From NCBI GenBank assembly GCA_900544265.1, contig UQUQ01000009.1, forward strand, positions 1 to 64,000: a stretch of 64,000 nucleotides of DNA, written 5' to 3'. The translations under genes were made by a program, and so were the position numbers. This stretch comes from an uncultured Alistipes sp. GTDB lineage: Bacteria > Bacteroidota > Bacteroidia > Bacteroidales > Rikenellaceae. The notes beneath the pieces were generated by a model that saw nothing but the letters and a program-made list of their open reading frames with translations, did not search any database and was not told the origin of the DNA. Of the stretch, positions 1-7,235 are shown in pieces; the first letter of the stretch is position 1, and each line of letters begins with the position of its first letter.

Positions 1-1163
1 TTGATATATTTGATCTTTGACAAGGTCTTTACCCGAGTTTTGTCGCTCAACGCGTTTATCTCTTGGGCATACTGTACGGCTTCTTTCAATGTCTTTTGAG
101 TGGCGGCCACATATTCATCCAATGTTACCTCTCGGCTGTATTTGGTCGTTGAGAAGACATGGATAATCTCCCTTTTGTATTTGGAATCGCGTACCCGTCC
201 ACAAATTTGAGTAAACAGGGTTGAGATGTCCAATAAGGTATGAGCCTTGTTGCCATCGCTGACGATGAAAGTGACCCCGTTTTCATCATACAGGTCACAT
301 CCTTCAAAACAGGTCGAGGTGTAAAAGTTTATCTTCTTCACGGAATCTGAAGGCTGATCAATGGGATAGTCCTTGCCTAACTTGCGCTGGTTGTTCTCGC
401 TATTGTCCCCGCTAACCGAACAGACCACTTTAACCTGTTCGGGAGTGAGTTTTGCCAAATCTATCACCTTTGCGATGAACTCTACGCTGTTTACAAAAAT
501 GTGCAGATTGTAAGGCAAATTACCATCCAATATCTTGCGGCTCTCTTTAACGATATATTGTGCAGGCTTGGATGTTTGACGGGACCGCACATGGATCTCT
601 GTCAGATGGGGCCAGTTAATTTCGCATATGGGCAGATGCTTCAACTCTTCCAGAATATACTCCCGTTCAATCGGAGTAGCGGTCATGTAAGTAACACGGG
701 CGAATTTTCCAGCCTCCGCCAATAGATTCTTGATGGCCGTATGACGAAACGAGTAGGAGTTGAATAAGACATGTCATTCATCAACCAGCAGGAAAAGGTC
801 GTTATAAGGGTCGAGACCTGCAGCCTGCAATGCCTTGATGGTTCGTGGCAGTGAATCGTATGTAACGGCAATCTTTAAGGGAGAGTGGCTTTGTGCGTAT
901 TCCATAATATCCTGTTCTCCGATCCCTTCGTAAACGCCCAGCACGGAAATATCGTCTTGTCGGTAGATGGTCTTGTTCTTGACCAGCGCCACATAAGGCA
1001 TGGCAATAAGGGTCGGAATCGGATTGCGGATGGCTAATTCAGTGGCACCACATCCTGTTTGTCTCTTGTTGAAGAGACAGTTATTAGGAATCTCTGTCAA
1101 AAAGTCCGACAGATAGGTTGCTCCTTCGGGAGCTTCAATCGTTCAGTTTTGATTTGTATTCAT
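1..1163 (-). pseudogene. DExH helicase-like gene of a mobile element, interrupted by two in-frame TGA codons, truncated by window edge
   Basis: One minus-strand frame stays coherent from an ATG at 1163-1161 to the window edge but contains TGA at 1145-1143 and at 776-774. It shows a P-loop-like TGCGAT (in QTGCGATELAIRN), a Walker B / DExH-like VDE[TGA]H, a motif-III-like MTATPIERE, and a late FVNSVEF, TSTCFEGCDLYDE and FTQICGRVRD that look like helicase domain 2. From memory this resembles a helicase-like family seen on Bacteroidetes mobile elements, with the order P-loop, VDExH, TATP and GR. The second TGA falls exactly where the x of DExH should be, so loss of function by nonsense mutation (for example TGG to TGA) is the simplest reading. 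TGG is used normally elsewhere in the frame. Recoding of TGA is possible but not supported by the neighbouring genes. The C-terminus lies beyond base 1. Confidence 0.7.
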
Positions 1164-1287
1164 ATACTTATATGTTTGATAGTTAGTAATATCTATATAA
1201 TCTTCCATCTTTTTTAATCTTGAATCTATATTTATAAAGGAGACTTTCATTTCACACTCAAAAAATGTGGAAAGACAGCACAAAGAA

Positions 1288-1307
1288 AAGGCAGACGAAT
1301 CTGCCTT
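1288..1307 (-). terminator. Hairpin with TTCG loop and T-rich tail in the leader of the helicase-like gene
   Basis: On the minus strand AAGGCAGA-TTCG-TCTGCCTT is a perfect 8-bp stem followed by TTCTTTGT. It lies about 45 bases downstream of a good promoter (1359-1390) and about 125 bases upstream of the ATG at 1163, so it would stop transcription before the helicase-like gene. It could be an attenuator or the 3' end of a small RNA of roughly 70 bases. Confidence 0.5.
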
Positions 1308-1358
1308 AACAAAATCAGCCCTATTTGAACGGTGGATGTCTTTCGTAGAAAAGTTATG

Positions 1359-1390
1359 CAAATATATAAAATATTTTATAATAAATCAAA
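1359..1390 (-). promoter_or_regulatory. Bacteroidetes-type promoter reading toward the helicase-like gene
   Basis: On the minus strand TTTG (1390-1387) is followed after 20 bases by TATATTTG (1366-1359), which matches the TTTG-(19-21)-TAnnTTTG consensus. It diverges from the promoter of the 1466 gene. Confidence 0.6.
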
Positions 1391-1432
1391 TTATTGAATA
1401 AATAATTGTGAAAATAATTCAGGGGAAATTCG

Positions 1433-1440
1433 TAATTTTG
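1433..1440 (+). promoter_or_regulatory. -7 box of the 1466 gene
   Basis: TAATTTTG matches TAnnTTTG and lies 25 bases before the ATG at 1466. A TTG sits 24 bases upstream (1406-1408), slightly too far for the usual -33 spacing. Confidence 0.5.
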
Positions 1441-1465
1441 AAAGAATCATAAACTTCGTTAACTT

Positions 1466-2284
1466 ATGAGCCTCGTATCATTTCCGCTTGATTTCATCAA
1501 GCAAGCCTTTCCTTATCTTGAAAAATACTATGAATTTTCGTGCTGGAGCATCAACGAGAATCTTGAAAGGGCTTGTTACGATAATGATTTAGTAGTCGAT
1601 GTACTGCCGAAATATTGGGAATCCCGTACTTTCGATGTTTTTCCAGAGGATCTGAAAATCATTTTCGATATGCCGCATTACGAAAAATTGTTGGAGTTAC
1701 AGAATAAATATCCCACGCTTTTGGACGAGAACCACCTGCCTTTCTATGTTCTCTTGCTTGCTCCTTACGTGAATCCCGTTTTACACCCCTATACGGAAGA
1801 AGAAATTGCGGCATTGGAAGACGCAGAACGGCGTAAAGATATTGCCAACGCCTATCGTTTCCTGAAAACCATTCAGGCCGATGGATTCAATCCCAACCAG
1901 AGATTTTTACTTACGGCCAACGGGCAGAGAAGTGTTTCCATATCCAATTCCCAGAATTGGTTGGTGGAGATGATCGAGAAGGCATATTTGAAAAATCCGT
2001 TTCCGTTGGATAAATTATTGCCTGTTGACGTCCAACTGCCCAAGAGACGACCGACCTTCATGAATTTTCTTGGGTACAATACGCTTCTCTTTCTCCATGG
2101 AGTCCTCCATGTTGAGTCCTTCGTCCCTCAGGAGCTGTGCCAGTTCATTTGCGATTATCTGACAGCTTGTTCTGACAATGTGTCAAAGCAGGACCTGTCC
2201 TATAAAAACACATATGATATGCTTCAAAATTGCAAAAAGACCTATAAAGGTAATCCTATCCCCATTTCATGGGTAAAAGAGTAA
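1466..2284 (+). CDS. Hypothetical protein of the integrated element (272 aa)
   Basis: I do not recognise this protein. It has no signal peptide or membrane segment and no nucleotide-binding or obvious DNA-binding motif. It is rich in aromatic residues and proline, with a mid-region acidic/basic helix around residues 110-125 (EEIAALEDAERRKDIANAY). Its codon use and base composition are like the rest of the 1-4886 element and unlike the GC-rich chromosome to the right, so it was probably acquired with the element. Tryptophan is encoded normally by TGG and the gene ends in TAA. It is transcribed divergently from the broken helicase-like gene and is followed by the inverted-repeat segment at 2356-2582. 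It could be an accessory or defence protein, but nothing in the sequence decides this. Confidence 0.75.
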   Translation: MSLVSFPLDFIKQAFPYLEKYYEFSCWSINENLERACYDNDLVVDVLPKYWESRTFDVFPEDLKIIFDMPHYEKLLELQNKYPTLLDENHLPFYVLLLAPYVNPVLHPYTEEEIAALEDAERRKDIANAYRFLKTIQADGFNPNQRFLLTANGQRSVSISNSQNWLVEMIEKAYLKNPFPLDKLLPVDVQLPKRRPTFMNFLGYNTLLFLHGVLHVESFVPQELCQFICDYLTACSDNVSKQDLSYKNTYDMLQNCKKTYKGNPIPISWVKE

Positions 2285-2355
2285 AATGTATTTTAGATAT
2301 GATTGACGGTTGAAAACACATAATTAACTGAAAAACAGATTGGTATAAATTTAGC

Positions 2356-2582
2356 AGGTGTTAATAGTGAAAACGCGAACACAAGTTCCTTGACATACAC
2401 CCCGCTTCTCGGTTGGGAGGGAGTATCCGAACCGAAAGGCCGAAGGTCGAATCGAACGATGGAACGAGGATGGGAGTTCGCCCAAGCCATCCTCCGCCCG
2501 TCCTACGAGCTGGCAAGAGCTCACCAGTCAGACCCGACGCCGAGAAAACGAAAACTGTTAAAAATATTCACTATTAACACCT
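2356..2582. repeat. 16-bp perfect inverted repeat enclosing a 195-base segment with strong local hairpins (candidate structured RNA)
   Basis: The left arm AGGTGTTAATAGTGAA (2356-2371) and right arm TTCACTATTAACACCT (2567-2582) are exact inverse complements. The enclosed 195 bases have no convincing gene but contain several hairpins: GAAC-ACAA-GTTC, CGGTT/AACCG around GGA-GTA-TCC, GGCC-GAA-GGTC, GAGGATGG/CCATCCTC, and GAGCT-GGCAAG-AGCTC. Many CGAA steps occur between 2430 and 2470. This suggests an RNA of about 230 bases closed by a long P1-like stem, but no known family is recognised. An invertible DNA segment is the alternative, though no TAnnTTTG promoter is visible inside in either orientation. 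This is the main content of the gap 2285-2617. Confidence 0.5.
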
Positions 2583-2583
2583 C

Positions 2584-2607
2584 GCGGGTGGTATGAGGTC
2601 AACCCGC
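2584..2607 (+). promoter_or_regulatory. Hairpin immediately upstream of the ParB-like start codon
   Basis: GCGGGT (2584-2589) pairs with ACCCGC (2602-2607), ending ten bases before the ATG at 2618. It directly follows the right arm of the 16-bp inverted repeat, so translation or transcription of the ParB-like gene may be controlled here. No Shine-Dalgarno site is evident. Confidence 0.35.
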
Positions 2608-2617
2608 ACTTAAATAT

Positions 2618-3460
2618 ATGAAGCAATTAGTAATCTCATCTGTAGAACTCAATCGCAATTTCGCCTTTGTTAAAGGTAATCGTCAGATCAATGCCAAGGC
2701 AGTTGCCGCCAAAGTTAAATCCATTCGAGAATATGGTCAGTTGTCCCCTATCACGGTCGTGAAAGGAGAGGATGTTTTCTTCTCGGGAGGGCACTTGGTT
2801 GATCTGGACGGGAACGATATTCCCGACGAGCAGACTGAAAATTATTATGCGGTACTGGATGGTCAGCATCGTTTGATGGCTTACTTGAAACTGGGATTGA
2901 ATTTGGACGACCTTGTAATTACCGAACCTTTGAACGCCGAGATGTCCATCGTGGCATTAATTGCAGAGATGAATATCTGCACAACCGCATGGAAAGGCAC
3001 GGACTATATGGCTGCTCCCTGTATGGCTCTCAAAATGAAAGAGAATGAGGTGTTTGAATTTGCATTGGAGTTACGACGAAAGAACTATCCTCTCTCGACT
3101 ATCTCGTTGTGGTGTCTTGGAAAGAACTCCTTGAAGCCTCGGGATTTCGTAACTGCCATAAAGGAGAAAAAACTGCCCAAGGCTTTTGAGGATACTGCAT
3201 GGTATCAAAGAAGCATCAATTGGTATCGTGTGGCCCAAGAGAAATTCAGCGAAACATTCCTCGCAAAGAAATATTTGATAGGGTACATTATAGATCAAGG
3301 GCGTGAAGCGGAAGACCCTACGGCATTTTACGCTCAAATCGAGAGCAGGATCGAGCAATTGACAGATGAGCAGGCCCAGCTAATTATGAATCCTCCCAAG
3401 GGGATGATAACGCGGGAACAATTAATTATAGACAATCTTGTCGAATACCTCGGACGATGA
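2618..3460 (+). CDS. ParB-like nuclease/CTPase-fold protein of the integrated element (280 aa)
   Basis: The first ~100 residues have the ParB/sulfiredoxin layout. A specificity helix and strand (SIREYGQLSPITVV, about residues 35-48) are followed by YYAVLDGQHRLMAYL (about 82-96), which matches the conserved GxxRxxA box of ParB N-terminal domains. The remaining two thirds is helical and lacks an obvious helix-turn-helix. Such proteins act in plasmid or element partition, DNA binding or nicking; which applies here cannot be told. No ParA partner is visible in the window. The start ATG follows a small hairpin. The gene converges on the recombinase gene at 3525, with a shared hairpin between them, and has the AT-richer composition of the element. 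Confidence 0.75.
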   Translation: MKQLVISSVELNRNFAFVKGNRQINAKAVAAKVKSIREYGQLSPITVVKGEDVFFSGGHLVDLDGNDIPDEQTENYYAVLDGQHRLMAYLKLGLNLDDLVITEPLNAEMSIVALIAEMNICTTAWKGTDYMAAPCMALKMKENEVFEFALELRRKNYPLSTISLWCLGKNSLKPRDFVTAIKEKKLPKAFEDTAWYQRSINWYRVAQEKFSETFLAKKYLIGYIIDQGREAEDPTAFYAQIESRIEQLTDEQAQLIMNPPKGMITREQLIIDNLVEYLGR

Positions 3461-3485
3461 AGCTACGATACGTCATCAGAAGAAA

Positions 3486-3518
3486 GGAGGTCGGTTACCA
3501 ACAGGGCCGCCGACCTCC
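3486..3518. terminator. Hairpin between the convergent ParB-like and integrase genes
   Basis: GGAGGTCGG (3486-3494) and CCGACCTCC (3510-3518) form a 9-bp stem with a 15-base loop between the two convergent stop codons. No long T-run follows on either strand, so efficiency is uncertain. Confidence 0.5.
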
Positions 3519-3524
3519 CGATTC

Positions 3525-4748
3525 TTACAGCAGATGCCGCATGGCTTCGTCGATTTGCGAGTTATCGAATGAATCGAGGTAAATTTGAGTGGTCTTTAGG
3601 CTATGATGCCCCAAGGCCTCGGATATGATGCCGATATTCACGCCCGACTTCTTCAGTACGGTGGCAAAACTGTGCCTTGCGACATAGGTCGTAACGGTAG
3701 ACTTGATCTTCAAACGCTTGCTGATACCCCGCAAGGCAAAATTTACCCTGCCGCACATTTTATGCACTCGATTCTTCTTTTGCATGGGCGTAATGTGTAC
3801 CCGCTCATCCAATATCGGGAACAGATAACCCGCCTGCCTGCAATGTCCATCGTATTTGGCAAGAATCTCCCTTGCTTGTGCCGACAACGGGACATTGACA
3901 GCTCCATGCGTTTTCTGACGGCAATAGATCAACCGCCCTTCCACGATATTGGCAGGCGTCAGGTTGGCCATATCCACAAACGAGATACCACCGCACAAAT
4001 AGGAGAAGACAAATACATCGTGGGCAAACTGCTCGATAGCCTTACCCTGTGAACAATCAGCGGTCATGATCTTCATCACGTCCGTCTTGTTCAAGGCGCG
4101 TTTCGGTGTTCGGGTATTGAATTTACTGATCTTGTACTCGTTGAACGGATTCTTCTCCCTGCCGACAATCTTGGCTCTGACCGCACGATTGAATATCGCC
4201 CGCAAGGTCCGCATCTGGAAGCTCAAGGTTGTCTCCTTGTTCCCTTTTGACCGCATCCAACTCTCGAAAGCGTTCAGAAAGGCTTCATCAATCTGTCCGA
4301 ACGCATAAGCCAACGGTTTATCCGCGTGGAAGGATCGCAAGACTTGGTAGGAGTTCTGATAGGCATAAGCATTGCCTATCGCCCCCTCCCGTTTGAGTTG
4401 CTCAATGGTTCTCAAATAGAAATGTTCGACCGTTTCCGACTGGATTTGCTCTCGGGACTGCTCCTTGACAAGTGTTTGAGCAGTATAATCCTCATTGTTG
4501 GCGCTTTTCTCCAACAGCTTGGTTTGATACTCGGTCTTGACCTTCAGGATAATCTGCTGGATATACTTGCGGTCGGGACACTTGGGCTTGGGTTCGTTGC
4601 GGTCGAAATCCCAATTTGACGGATGGACCGACACGCCGAGACTTTTCATCGTCCGTTTGCGGTCCTTCGTAATACGCAACATGAGCGGATGCTCCCCGTT
4701 GGCTAGGGTCTTGCTTTTGAAGCAAATGACAGAAATTGTGGCGTCCAT
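3525..4748 (-). CDS. Tyrosine recombinase/integrase (Bacteroidetes conjugative-element type, 407 aa)
   Basis: This site-specific recombinase probably integrates and excises the element at the adjacent tRNA-Pro gene. It has an N-terminal arm-binding region (ICFKSKTLANGEHPLML...), a SAM-like core-binding domain around residues 110-210, and a C-terminal catalytic domain with ARHSFAT (HxxR box), LGHHSLKTTQIYL (second His and nucleophile Tyr) and a Lys in the preceding beta-hairpin (CRQKTHG). The position of the first catalytic Arg reads FSYLCGGISFVDMANL, with Gly where many relatives have Arg; IntDOT is a known relative lacking this Arg. The ATG at 4748 was chosen because the frame upstream runs back into the tRNA gene. 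It ends in TAA. Confidence 0.9.
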   Translation of the reverse strand: MDATISVICFKSKTLANGEHPLMLRITKDRKRTMKSLGVSVHPSNWDFDRNEPKPKCPDRKYIQQIILKVKTEYQTKLLEKSANNEDYTAQTLVKEQSREQIQSETVEHFYLRTIEQLKREGAIGNAYAYQNSYQVLRSFHADKPLAYAFGQIDEAFLNAFESWMRSKGNKETTLSFQMRTLRAIFNRAVRAKIVGREKNPFNEYKISKFNTRTPKRALNKTDVMKIMTADCSQGKAIEQFAHDVFVFSYLCGGISFVDMANLTPANIVEGRLIYCRQKTHGAVNVPLSAQAREILAKYDGHCRQAGYLFPILDERVHITPMQKKNRVHKMCGRVNFALRGISKRLKIKSTVTTYVARHSFATVLKKSGVNIGIISEALGHHSLKTTQIYLDSFDNSQIDEAMRHLL

Positions 4749-4758
4749 AGCCTTTTGG

Positions 4759-4782
4759 CGGTTTACACCACGGTTTACACAC
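4759..4782. repeat. Direct repeat CGGTTTACAC x2 upstream of the integrase start
   Basis: CGGTTTACAC occurs at 4759-4768 and again at 4771-4780, a 12-bp period, between the integrase start and the tRNA 3' end. Short direct repeats next to an integrase gene are typical of arm-type binding sites, which is the inferred role. Confidence 0.35.
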
Positions 4783-4845
4783 CCTGCGTAAAATGCCGCA
4801 GAAACGGGGTCGGAAACCCCTGCGCGAACAACCGCCGAAAACGAA

Positions 4846-4879
4846 AAAGGCTCGACAACCGTCAGATTGTCAAGCCTTT
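4846..4879 (-). terminator. Intrinsic terminator downstream of tRNA-Pro
   Basis: AAAGGCTCGACAA (4846-4858) pairs with TTGTCAAGCCTTT (4867-4879), with one G-U pair. On the minus strand it is followed by a run of T, 7 bases after the tRNA-Pro 3' end. Confidence 0.75.
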
Positions 4880-4886
4880 TCTTCAG

Positions 4887-4961
4887 TCGGGGTGACTGGA
4901 TTCGAACCAGCGACCACACGCCCCCCAGACGTGTACTCTAACCGGACTGAGCTACGCCCCG
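4887..4961 (-). tRNA. tRNA-Pro (anticodon GGG), insertion site of the element
   Basis: The minus-strand cloverleaf has acceptor CGGGGCG, D arm GCTC...GAGT, anticodon stem CACGT/GCGTG with loop CTGGGGG (anticodon GGG), variable region TGGTC, and T arm GCTGG-TTCGAAT-CCAGT. It ends with acceptor CACCCCG and discriminator A. CCA is not encoded. All stems pair except C6-A67 in the acceptor. The 3' strand CACCCCG would pair perfectly with CGGGGTG, so the 3' half may have been supplied by the integrated element whose integrase lies next to it. Confidence 0.93.
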
Positions 4962-5013
4962 ATTACCCTTTTCCGACGGCCCCGGATATCCGTTACCTCT
5001 CGGTTTGGGACTG

Positions 5014-5021
5014 CAAATATA
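5014..5021 (-). promoter_or_regulatory. -7 box for tRNA-Pro
   Basis: TATATTTG on the minus strand lies about 52 bases upstream of the mature tRNA 5' end. Confidence 0.5.
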
Positions 5022-5064
5022 GTATATTTTTCAGAAACATCCATATTTCTGCAAGTTTTTTTTC

Positions 5065-5072
5065 TATTTTTG
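5065..5072 (+). promoter_or_regulatory. -7 box of the ABC importer operon, predicting a leaderless mRNA
   Basis: TATTTTTG (5065-5072) is only 6 bases before the ATG at 5079, so the expected start of transcription falls at or next to the start codon. Confidence 0.5.
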
Positions 5073-5078
5073 CAGGCG

Positions 5079-6227
5079 ATGAGACTTTTTTACCCCCTTC
5101 TGGCCGGGTTCACAGCCCTTCTGGCCGTCGCCTGCGGCTCCTCCGGAGCCCGCACGCCCGATGATTTCACCGTGGAGCTCTACACGCCCCGCTACGCCGC
5201 GGGTTTCGACATCCGCGGCACGGAGCACGGGACAAGCTCGCTCGTTACCGTGCGCAACCCCTGGCAGGGAGCCACGCAGGTCGCACAGCACCTGCTCGTG
5301 CTGCGCGGCGAAGACGAGGCCCCCGCGGGATTCGACGGCACGGCCGTCCATGCCCCTGTCCGCCGCGTCGTCTGCATGTCGTCGAGCCACGTGGCGATGT
5401 TCGATGCCCTCGGTGAGGCAGGCCGCATCGCGGGGGTCTCGGGCATCGACTACCTCTCGAGCGCCGACATCCAGGCCCGCCGCACCGCAGGCACGGTCCG
5501 CGACGTGGGCTACGACACGAACCTCGACTTCGAGCTGCTGGCCGCCATGCGGCCCGACCTCGTGCTGCTCTACGGCATCGCGGGCGAAAACACGATCGTC
5601 ACGGGCAAGCTCCGCGAGCTGGGCATTCCTTATATATATGTAGGTGACTACGTGGAGGAGTCGCCGCTGGGCAAGGCCGAGTGGCTGATGCTCGCCGCCG
5701 AGCTCTGCAACCGCCGCGACGCGGGCGCCGACACCCTGCGGCAGATCGCGGCACGCTACGAGGCGCTGCGCGCGCAGGTCGACACCACGGCCGCCCGCCC
5801 GCGCGTCATGCTCAACACCCCCTACCGCGACACGTGGTTCATGCCCTCGTCGCGCAGCTACATGATCCGCCTGATCGAGGATGCCGGTGGCGAGTACGTC
5901 TACACGCAGAACGACTCGTCGAGCTCGGTGGCCGTCGACGCCGAGGAGGCCTACCTGCTGGCCAACGACGCCGATGTCTGGCTCAACGTCGGGGCCTGCA
6001 ACACGCTCGGCGAGCTGACGGCCCAAAATCCCCGCTTCGCCGCGGTGCCCGCCGTGCGCAACCGCCGCGTGTGGAACAACAACCGCCGCCAGACGCCCGC
6101 CGGCGGCTCCGACTTCTGGGAGTCGGGCGTCGTGCGGCCCGACCGCGTGCTCGCGGACCTCATCGCCCTGCTGCACGACGACAGCACAGCCGATTCGCGC
6201 TGCTGTTACTACAAAAGACTCGAATAG
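5079..6227 (+). CDS. ABC importer substrate-binding lipoprotein (siderophore/heme/corrinoid family)
   Basis: 382 aa. The N-terminus MRLFYPLLAGFTALLAVAC is a lipoprotein signal with lipobox LAVAC, so the mature protein is anchored by Cys19. The body has the two-lobe periplasmic-binding fold of the FecB/BtuF class: PVRRVVCMSSSHVAMFDALG, then VGYDTNLDFELLAAMRPDLVLLY and GIPYIYVGDYVEESPLGKAEW, a long inter-lobe helix, and a second lobe ending VRPDRVLADLIALL. It heads a three-gene operon with a FecCD-type permease and an ATPase (gaps of 3 bases each). The substrate cannot be read from sequence; a corrinoid is possible because the window also encodes a B12-dependent ribonucleotide reductase. An upstream TTG could extend the frame by three residues, but it overlaps the -7 box. 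Confidence 0.9.
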   Translation: MRLFYPLLAGFTALLAVACGSSGARTPDDFTVELYTPRYAAGFDIRGTEHGTSSLVTVRNPWQGATQVAQHLLVLRGEDEAPAGFDGTAVHAPVRRVVCMSSSHVAMFDALGEAGRIAGVSGIDYLSSADIQARRTAGTVRDVGYDTNLDFELLAAMRPDLVLLYGIAGENTIVTGKLRELGIPYIYVGDYVEESPLGKAEWLMLAAELCNRRDAGADTLRQIAARYEALRAQVDTTAARPRVMLNTPYRDTWFMPSSRSYMIRLIEDAGGEYVYTQNDSSSSVAVDAEEAYLLANDADVWLNVGACNTLGELTAQNPRFAAVPAVRNRRVWNNNRRQTPAGGSDFWESGVVRPDRVLADLIALLHDDSTADSRCCYYKRLE

Positions 6228-6230
6228 ACC

Positions 6231-7232
6231 ATGTCCCGCCACGCGCTGCTCTTCCTGCTGCTCGCGCTGCTGACTGCCGGGCTCTTCGTCGCCGACCTCG
6301 CCTTCGGGTCGGTCGCCGTGCCGCTGCGCGACGTGTGGGCGGCGCTGACGGGCGGCGTCTGCGACGACACGACCCGCACCATCGTCCTGAAGTTCCGCCT
6401 GCTCAAGGCCGTCACGGCCCTCACGGCCGGCGCGGCCCTCGCCGCCAGCGGACTCCAGATGCAGACGCTCTTCCGCAACCCGCTGGCCGGGCCCTACGTC
6501 CTCGGAATCAGCTCCGGCGCCGGACTGGGCGTCGCGCTCTTCCTGCTCGGGGCCCCGCTGCTCGGCATCTCGGGCCACTCGTTCATCCAGTCGCTCGGCA
6601 TCGCCGGCGCGGCGTGGCTCGGCGCAGCCCTCGTGCTGCTGATCGTCATGGCCGTCAGCCGCCGCATCAAGGACATCATGGTCATCCTGATCCTCGGCAT
6701 GATGTTCGGTTCGGGCGTCAGTTCGGTGGTCGAGGTGCTGCAATACCTCTCGAGCGAGGCGGCCCTCAAGTCGTTCGTCGTCTGGACGATGGGCTCGCTC
6801 GGCGACGTCACCTCCGCCCAGCTGGCACTCATGCTCCCGGCCGTCGCCGCGGGGCTGGTGATCTCCGTGGCGGTCATCAAGCCGCTGAACCTGCTGCTGC
6901 TGGGCGAGAACTACGCCCGCACGATGGGGCTCGACATCCAGCGCACGCGCTCGCTGCTCTTCCTCTCCACGGTGCTGCTGGCAGGCACCGTCACGGCCTT
7001 CTGCGGCCCCGTGGGCTTCATCGGGCTGGCCGTACCCCACCTCGCGCGCATGCTCTTCGTGTCGGCCGACCACCGCATCCTCCTTCCGGGATCGGTGCTC
7101 ACGGGCGCCGCGCTGCTGCTCGTCTGCGACCTCATCTCGAAGAGCCTCGCCCTGCCGATCAACACCATCACCGCCCTGATGGGCATCCCGGTGGTGATTC
7201 TCGTCGTTGTCCGCAACCGCAACCTCTTCTAA
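6231..7232 (+). CDS. ABC importer permease, FecCD/BtuC family
   Basis: 333 aa, the usual length for the BtuC/FhuB half-permease class, with about ten hydrophobic segments. The N-terminus is membrane-inserting (LLFLLLALLTAGLFVADLAFG). The family signature after TM2 reads ALAASGLQMQTLFRNPLAGP, the coupling region includes GVSSVVEVLQYLSSEAALKS, and the C-terminal motif is FCGPVGFIGLAVPHLARML. It forms a homodimeric channel that passes substrate from the binding lipoprotein at 5079 into the cytoplasm, driven by the ATPase at 7236. The start lies 3 bases after the preceding stop, so translation is probably coupled. Confidence 0.93.
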   Translation: MSRHALLFLLLALLTAGLFVADLAFGSVAVPLRDVWAALTGGVCDDTTRTIVLKFRLLKAVTALTAGAALAASGLQMQTLFRNPLAGPYVLGISSGAGLGVALFLLGAPLLGISGHSFIQSLGIAGAAWLGAALVLLIVMAVSRRIKDIMVILILGMMFGSGVSSVVEVLQYLSSEAALKSFVVWTMGSLGDVTSAQLALMLPAVAAGLVISVAVIKPLNLLLLGENYARTMGLDIQRTRSLLFLSTVLLAGTVTAFCGPVGFIGLAVPHLARMLFVSADHRILLPGSVLTGAALLLVCDLISKSLALPINTITALMGIPVVILVVVRNRNLF

Positions 7233-7235
7233 GCC

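Noticed and set aside
1146..1361. Possible coding of the region upstream of the helicase-like ATG
   Set aside because: The frame starts within the -7 box itself and crosses the terminator hairpin; only the last six codons from the ATG at 1163 look like helicase.
2356..2582. Phase-variable invertible promoter between the 16-bp arms
   Set aside because: No TAnnTTTG box is visible inside in either orientation, so this is kept only as an alternative to a structured RNA.
2390..2596. 68-codon frame inside the inverted-repeat segment
   Set aside because: It crosses the hairpins and the right repeat arm, has no recognisable feature and no start signal.
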